Shown: positions 59,453 to 64,000 of the stretch, piece by piece | How positions within the stretch are numbered: position 1 is the stretch's first letter | How the letters are laid out: each line of letters begins with the position of its first letter | Assembly (NCBI GenBank): GCA_033961575.1 | Contig: CM066728.1 | Coordinates: 111,060,852 to 111,124,851 of the forward strand | DNA: 64,000 nt | Direction: 5' to 3' | Origin: Aselliscus stoliczkanus | Taxonomy: Eukaryota; Chordata; Mammalia; Chiroptera; Hipposideridae | Program-made: the position numbers and the translations under genes | The notes under the pieces: generated by a model | The model's input: only the letters and a program-made list of their open reading frames with translations | What the model was told of the DNA's origin: nothing | Database searches by the model: none

Positions 59453-59463
<11 letters not shown>

Positions 59464-61019
59464 CAAACAAACCATGAACCAAAGCCAAACGTACCTCTGT
59501 CTAAACCTGACAAATCATCGATGTTGTTAATGAAGCCATAAAAGCAGACGCTGGCACACGCAGACTCCTTGACTTTCAGCAAGGTGGCTGCCGTCACACA
59601 GGATGTCCAGGGCTGTAGGACATACGCTTGGGCAAGTAGCCAGGGAAGTGACGCTGAAACGCAGGACGTGCAGTTTGGCCTTGCTCTTTCTTTTCGTGCG
59701 GTACAGTGGTCAGTGTTTTAATTAGTGGTCCACCCACCTCATATCACAGGGGCAGAAATAATTGCTTCATTGTAGAAGGACCTGTTAAAGCAGCCACATG
59801 GGAAAGTGCCAGAGATAGATCATTCTGGGGCTCCCTTACAGACGGTTTTGTAAATAAATCATACTTTTTAATTGCTCTGTCAGAAGAATCCTTCTTTGAG
59901 CAAAAGGTGACTGAGGCTGCATGTGGGAGCGCCACAGGACATCTGTTTGGTCTGGCAAAGGGCTCCGTGTTCTTGTACTCAATATCCACAGCGGCCCCTC
60001 GGATTCCATGTACATAGTAACAATTAAAAGCACACAATGGCGCGACCATGTTCCCTGTGACAGAGGCAGGTTGGCTGCTTCCCATAACAGCCTCCCGGGC
60101 GAGCTGAACAAAGGGCCGGGGCCCATCTGCACCGACGCTCTGAATGCCGCCTGTTCCAAAGGCCGGCCCTCCTCCGCGCCCTGGGAAGCCCCTGCACAGA
60201 CAAGACTCAGCGGACCAGCGGAGCCCTCCTCCATTAGTATGGTAATGAATTCTGCATGCCTCTGACACACTCCACAAAGGGATGGGTTCCTTGGATGGAA
60301 GCTTAGCGGGTTCAGGGCACAGTGACTCAATCTGGACAGAAGCCGGCTGAGCATCTCCAGGTGGTCCCAGTGCTTGAACTGTTTCTTCCAGGAATGGTAG
60401 AGAGGTGAGAGCCCTACGGTTCTGTGTAGGTCACAGAGAGTCCCAGGGTCCTACCCCACATGTGGGTGCGCCCGCCACCTTGCAGCTTAGTCACTTCCCA
60501 GGGTCTCTCACTTGAGTCCAGGACTTCAGGAAAGACAGTTTGGTATTGTCAACCACACGCCTCTCACTTTGGTCAAAGGTTGGGGAAAAGAAACAAGTCC
60601 ACAGTGCGCTCTTTGGGATAAGGTCCAGCCACGCCAGGATCCCAAAGGTGAAAGCTTCCTTCCCAGCTAATGAACCACAAACTACTTCTGATTACAATCA
60701 CTTTGATTGCCAACTACCCTCCAAGAAAAGGCCTGAAGGTGACAAAACAAAGCTCCAAATGTGGAACATGAGAGACCCACTCCAAAGTGAAGCAAAGCAT
60801 CCCAGGATCATCAAGACAGGCTTTGCCTTTCTCAAGCAATCTCTTAAATTTTAGAATTCAAGGAAGTCTTAGGTAAATCACACAGGTTGAAATGTTGGCA
60901 ACGCCAATAACAAAGAAGAATAACAACAACAAAATATGCCTTTGGCGCAGGGGTGGGGGGTGGGGAGAGGAGTTGAACCCAGTGTCACATCAAGTCCCCA
61001 CACGCGGTGGCACCAGTTC
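59453..61019. other. Unique sequence with the longest minus-strand open frames
   Basis: Minus-strand frames of 177 codons (59744-60277) and 172 codons (59836-60354) overlap in different phases, and a plus-strand frame of 114 codons (59921-60265) lies opposite them. Neither product is recognisable. The stretch 60100-60190 is CpG-richer than its surroundings. No named repeat. It may be chance, a non-coding element or an unknown exon. Confidence 0.35.
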
Positions 61020-61270
61020 GCGGCAGTTAACAACTATTATATAAACATAATGGAATGCGCCCGGTGTTCTGACTGATGGAAAAAACCCGGTCATTAGCCA
61101 CTGGGGGATGCCCGATGCCCGCACAGCTCTCCAGCTGCGATCCAAGTGTGTTTCCATAAAAACCCAGCGCTCTTAACAAGGCGTTTGATGGAGTGTTAAC
61201 AATCCTGAGCTTCAGGTCGAGCTGTTAACCAACAAAGTCGTCATTAACTGCTGGTAATGACTGCGTTTCT
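61020..61270. promoter_or_regulatory. Cluster of GTTAAC sites, candidate enhancer
   Basis: Three perfect GTTAAC hexamers lie at 61026-61031, 61195-61200 and 61224-61229, with related CTTAAC (about 61172) and ATTAAC (61243-61248) nearby. GTTAAC is the core half-site of HNF1-type POU-homeodomain factors, whose full site is two inward half-sites. No full HNF1 dyad is present. The block is repeat-free and also has TCATTAGCC and TAATTACC homeodomain cores. Function is inferred from motif density only. Confidence 0.3.
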
Positions 61271-63895
61271 GGGGATTATTGCTTAATTACCAACTCCACC
61301 GCCACAGCCCTGCCTCCTGACTCAGGAAGTACTTTTCCAACACAGTCGCTCAACACAACCTTCGTGTCTCCGAGGTGCGTCTGCGCCACTTGAAGCCACA
61401 GAAGACGCCAGAGGCGACAAGGGTGCCCCAGGCGCCGTGGCGGGCACAGCTCAGGTGGTGTCGAGGCCCCAGCGGGCCAAGTTCTCTGCAGACAGCACAC
61501 ACAGGGGGGCTGCTGGTCACACTTGATTTCTTCGGGAGTATTGATTGATTATAGGCAGAACTCAAGCCTCTCCAGTGAGGTGATTCTGAGTCCTAAGCAG
61601 CTGCAGTGACTGAGGATTCAGGAAGGGCCCCCCTCCCCCACCACACGTACCCCTGTGTCTTGGTCATGTCTGGAGGTGCATCCTTTCAGGGGCTTGTCTG
61701 CTCTCCTGCTCGCTCATTGCTTGTCACTGTGCGGGAAAGTGGACGTGGACTTTCAAGGTCCACAGGAATGAGAGGCATGGATCTATTTCTGGGACTGTTC
61801 CTGGACCCGCAGCTATGATTTCTCCCAAAATCCTGGCCTGCAGCTTTACTTCCTATTTTACATTAAACCAAAAGTGTCCATGGAATAAGGGCACGTAGTT
61901 TCTTAGCATCATGCTTTTCATTTCCTCTATCACTGGGCTGCTATTTCCTTTGCAGTCATATTTCTGAACGTCTTTGAAATTTGGGAAATTTCGGTTTCAG
62001 ACACACAGCCGTGGTGCACTGAAGGAATAAAGGCTGTCTGTCCAGTTGAAACTGGGGGAGGGGTTTACATGTGCCTCTGTGGAGATGACCCTGCAGTTGT
62101 AAACAGCTGGCTGCTCTCATTAGCCCCATCCCTCCCGGCCACCTACCAAGCTCAGGCCACGGCAGCATCTCCCAAACCATCTGCTGATGGATGCACTTGT
62201 GTTTCCCCACGTCTCTCTACACTTATATCTCGAACTGCAGACGTGCTTTTCATTTGGGCCCCTGGGAGCACCTGGTCCACACCCTCGTCTCCCAGAGACA
62301 AGCCTGTGCCTCTGGCGGGGTGATGTTTGTCACGGAAGGAACGCAGACACACAGTCTCTGGTGTAGGCAACTGTTGATGTTGCAGAAGAGGCCTTGCAGC
62401 CAAAGTTAGCTCAGGGAGCAGGCTGCGGTCTGGAGACAGGACAGCCGCATGCCTTCGTCACTGACCCCTCAGCTCCCCATTGAGGCCCAGGCCTGATGGA
62501 GGCTCAGGTCGGGTCCCCGTCAGGGGTGGGTGCTGAGCTCACCCCCTGGCACATGGAGGTCATGGGAAGGAGGAGATAGATGCGAATTCGGGAGTGACAG
62601 GCCTCCCAGTGCCTCTTAGGACCTTAGCCAGAGGGGAAATCATTAAGCCTGAAGTGAAGGGGTCCCCAAAGGAAGAAGTAAACCCCTCCCCTTCTCTGGG
62701 GACTCTGTTGGGAGGCTGCTACAGGCCACCCACTCACCTGGCACTGCCACCTCTTTGGAACTGGGAGATGGCCTCCGCTGAGGTCCCCTGAGATTCCTGG
62801 CCTGTACACGGTGTGGACAGGGACCCACGTGAACAAGCTCCCTGGGGAGCTGCACAGACAGGGCGCTGGTGCAGGGTCAGGAGAGGCTGGGAGAAGAGGG
62901 CAGACTGCTGCCCCTGCCCTGCCCCGTGGGTCAGCAGCCCATGGAGGTCCCTCACAGGGGCATGGCCAAGGGAGAAGTGTCCTGGCCCTGCCCACATGGG
63001 AGACACACAACCCAGAGGGTGAATGCAACAGGGGGAGCAGGGCTCAGACAAGTGCCAAGCCAGAACCAGAGGCCGGGGGTCCTGATGGCCCAGGACCCCG
63101 AATCTCCCCTCCTGCCTGGGGGATGGCCATTCACCCACTGCTGATGGAAAGAAGCAGGCGGGCTCCCTGCGGCCTGAGCTTTACAGGGACCGGGTTGTGG
63201 GTGTCCCTGAATCAGCCTGACCTCAACACACCATGGACAGCGTGACTTGGCTGCTGCCAATCAGCAGGTGGGCCAGAAACCAACGACAAAACGCGGTCAT
63301 CGGCTTTCTGGAGCATTCGATTGAACTGGGCATCAAACTGTGCTCTCTGAGCCCTGGTGCATGTGGTCCATGTGTCTTTGCCTGTAGCCTCTTTCGCGTC
63401 GCTTTCCAAAGCTCCACTCACTCTCATTTTGGAATATGAAAGGCATAACTGACATTTTTTCCTGTCCCCTCCCCGTCTTTGTAAGAAGCTACTAACATGG
63501 ATTTACGGGAAACTATTTTGCAGACGGAGTTCTCTGTGCCAGGATTAAATGAAAGCAATATTAAAAATGCCTTTGAACGCGTTCCACCAATTTGAAAGAG
63601 TATTTCTAACCGTGCTCAGGAACACACACTGCTCGGGCCTCCCCATGAATGGCACCCCGGGTTCCCTGGGTGGAGATGGGGCTTTCGCAGCCCAGCACCT
63701 GGGAGCACAGCCTGCGTATGCACCGCCACCACCGCAGGCAGGGCCCCAGAGGGGCTGACGCCCAGCCTCCCAGGAGGGCTCCACCCAAACTGGGTTTCAG
63801 ACAACTCGTGGTAGCAGTATGCGCTATGTATTTAGGTTCTTACTCTAAATGAAACCAAAGAATAGCAGAGTTGAATAACTACTACAAACTGGAAA
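61271..63895. other. Unique, GC-rich non-coding sequence
   Basis: Frames of 130-144 codons (62624-63028 and 62734-63138 minus, 62811-63245 plus) overlap on both strands in GC-rich DNA and are not recognisable. No named repeat or CpG island of usual size was seen. Confidence 0.45.
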
Positions 63896-63950
<55 letters not shown>

Positions 63951-63966
63951 CCTCTCTCTCTCTCTT
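63896..63966. repeat. (CT)n microsatellite at window edge
   Basis: A long TC/CT tract with TTTC and CCC interruptions, ending TTTTTGTCTCCCCCCACTTT. It is a second long polypyrimidine tract in the window. Confidence 0.96.
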
Positions 63967-64000
63967 TTTGTCTCCCCCCACTTTCTGAAAGAGGTAACAC

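Noticed and set aside
62624..63245. A cluster of 130-144 codon frames
   Set aside because: Open on both strands in several phases, as expected from GC-rich, stop-poor sequence.

Overview
This is non-coding nuclear DNA from a placental mammal. Long stretches have no open frame with recognisable protein homology. Decayed LINE-1, MIR, MER5A and MaLR-like copies are scattered throughout, (GT)n, (CT)n, (TA)n and (GATA)n microsatellites are abundant, and four tRNA-derived SINEs begin with the same GGGCCGGCC head. GGCCGGCC-headed SINEs are known in more than one group (I recall colugos, perissodactyls and some bats), so I do not name a species. The MER5A copy and the L1MA-like 3' end fit a boreoeutherian mammal. 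I see no bacterial, plasmid or phage features, no CRISPR array, no rRNA, tRNA or snRNA gene, and no coding exon I would defend.

Layout. 1-11 kb is mostly unique, moderately GC-rich sequence with a four-copy 42-bp minisatellite (1455-1622), a (GATA)n tract inside an old interspersed repeat (about 5.0-5.5 kb), a GT-rich minisatellite (about 6.9-7.24 kb) and a perfect CRE palindrome (9962-9969). 11.6-12.4 kb is an antisense L1 fragment. 12.4-27.9 kb is largely unique, with two SINEs (19.8 and 24.2 kb), a sense L1/HAL1-type fragment (22.7-23.5 kb) and MIRs. 27.9-38.6 kb is an AT-rich nest of L1 pieces: antisense L1, then a sense L1MA-like element with an internal deletion (29.46-33.17 kb), then more antisense L1 to 37.7 kb and a sense L1 3' end to 38.5 kb; sense L1/HAL1-like sequence probably continues to about 40.1 kb. 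40-64 kb returns to mainly unique sequence with MER5A (41.67 kb), two more SINEs (42.6 and 59.3 kb), MIRs, a MaLR-like LTR (52.2-52.66 kb) and a 250-bp block with three perfect GTTAAC sites (61.0-61.27 kb).

Interpretation. The window reads as intergenic or large-intron DNA. Any function would most likely be regulatory (several unique, AT-rich, homeodomain-site-rich blocks look like possible conserved non-coding elements), but conservation cannot be judged from one sequence. The best testable oddities are the 42-bp minisatellite, the SINE family with intact target-site duplications and an anticodon-like GGG stem-loop, the precise L1 internal deletion, a 90-codon open frame with a good Kozak context and one hydrophobic segment (43748-44020), and the GTTAAC cluster. 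I found no convincing new biological system.
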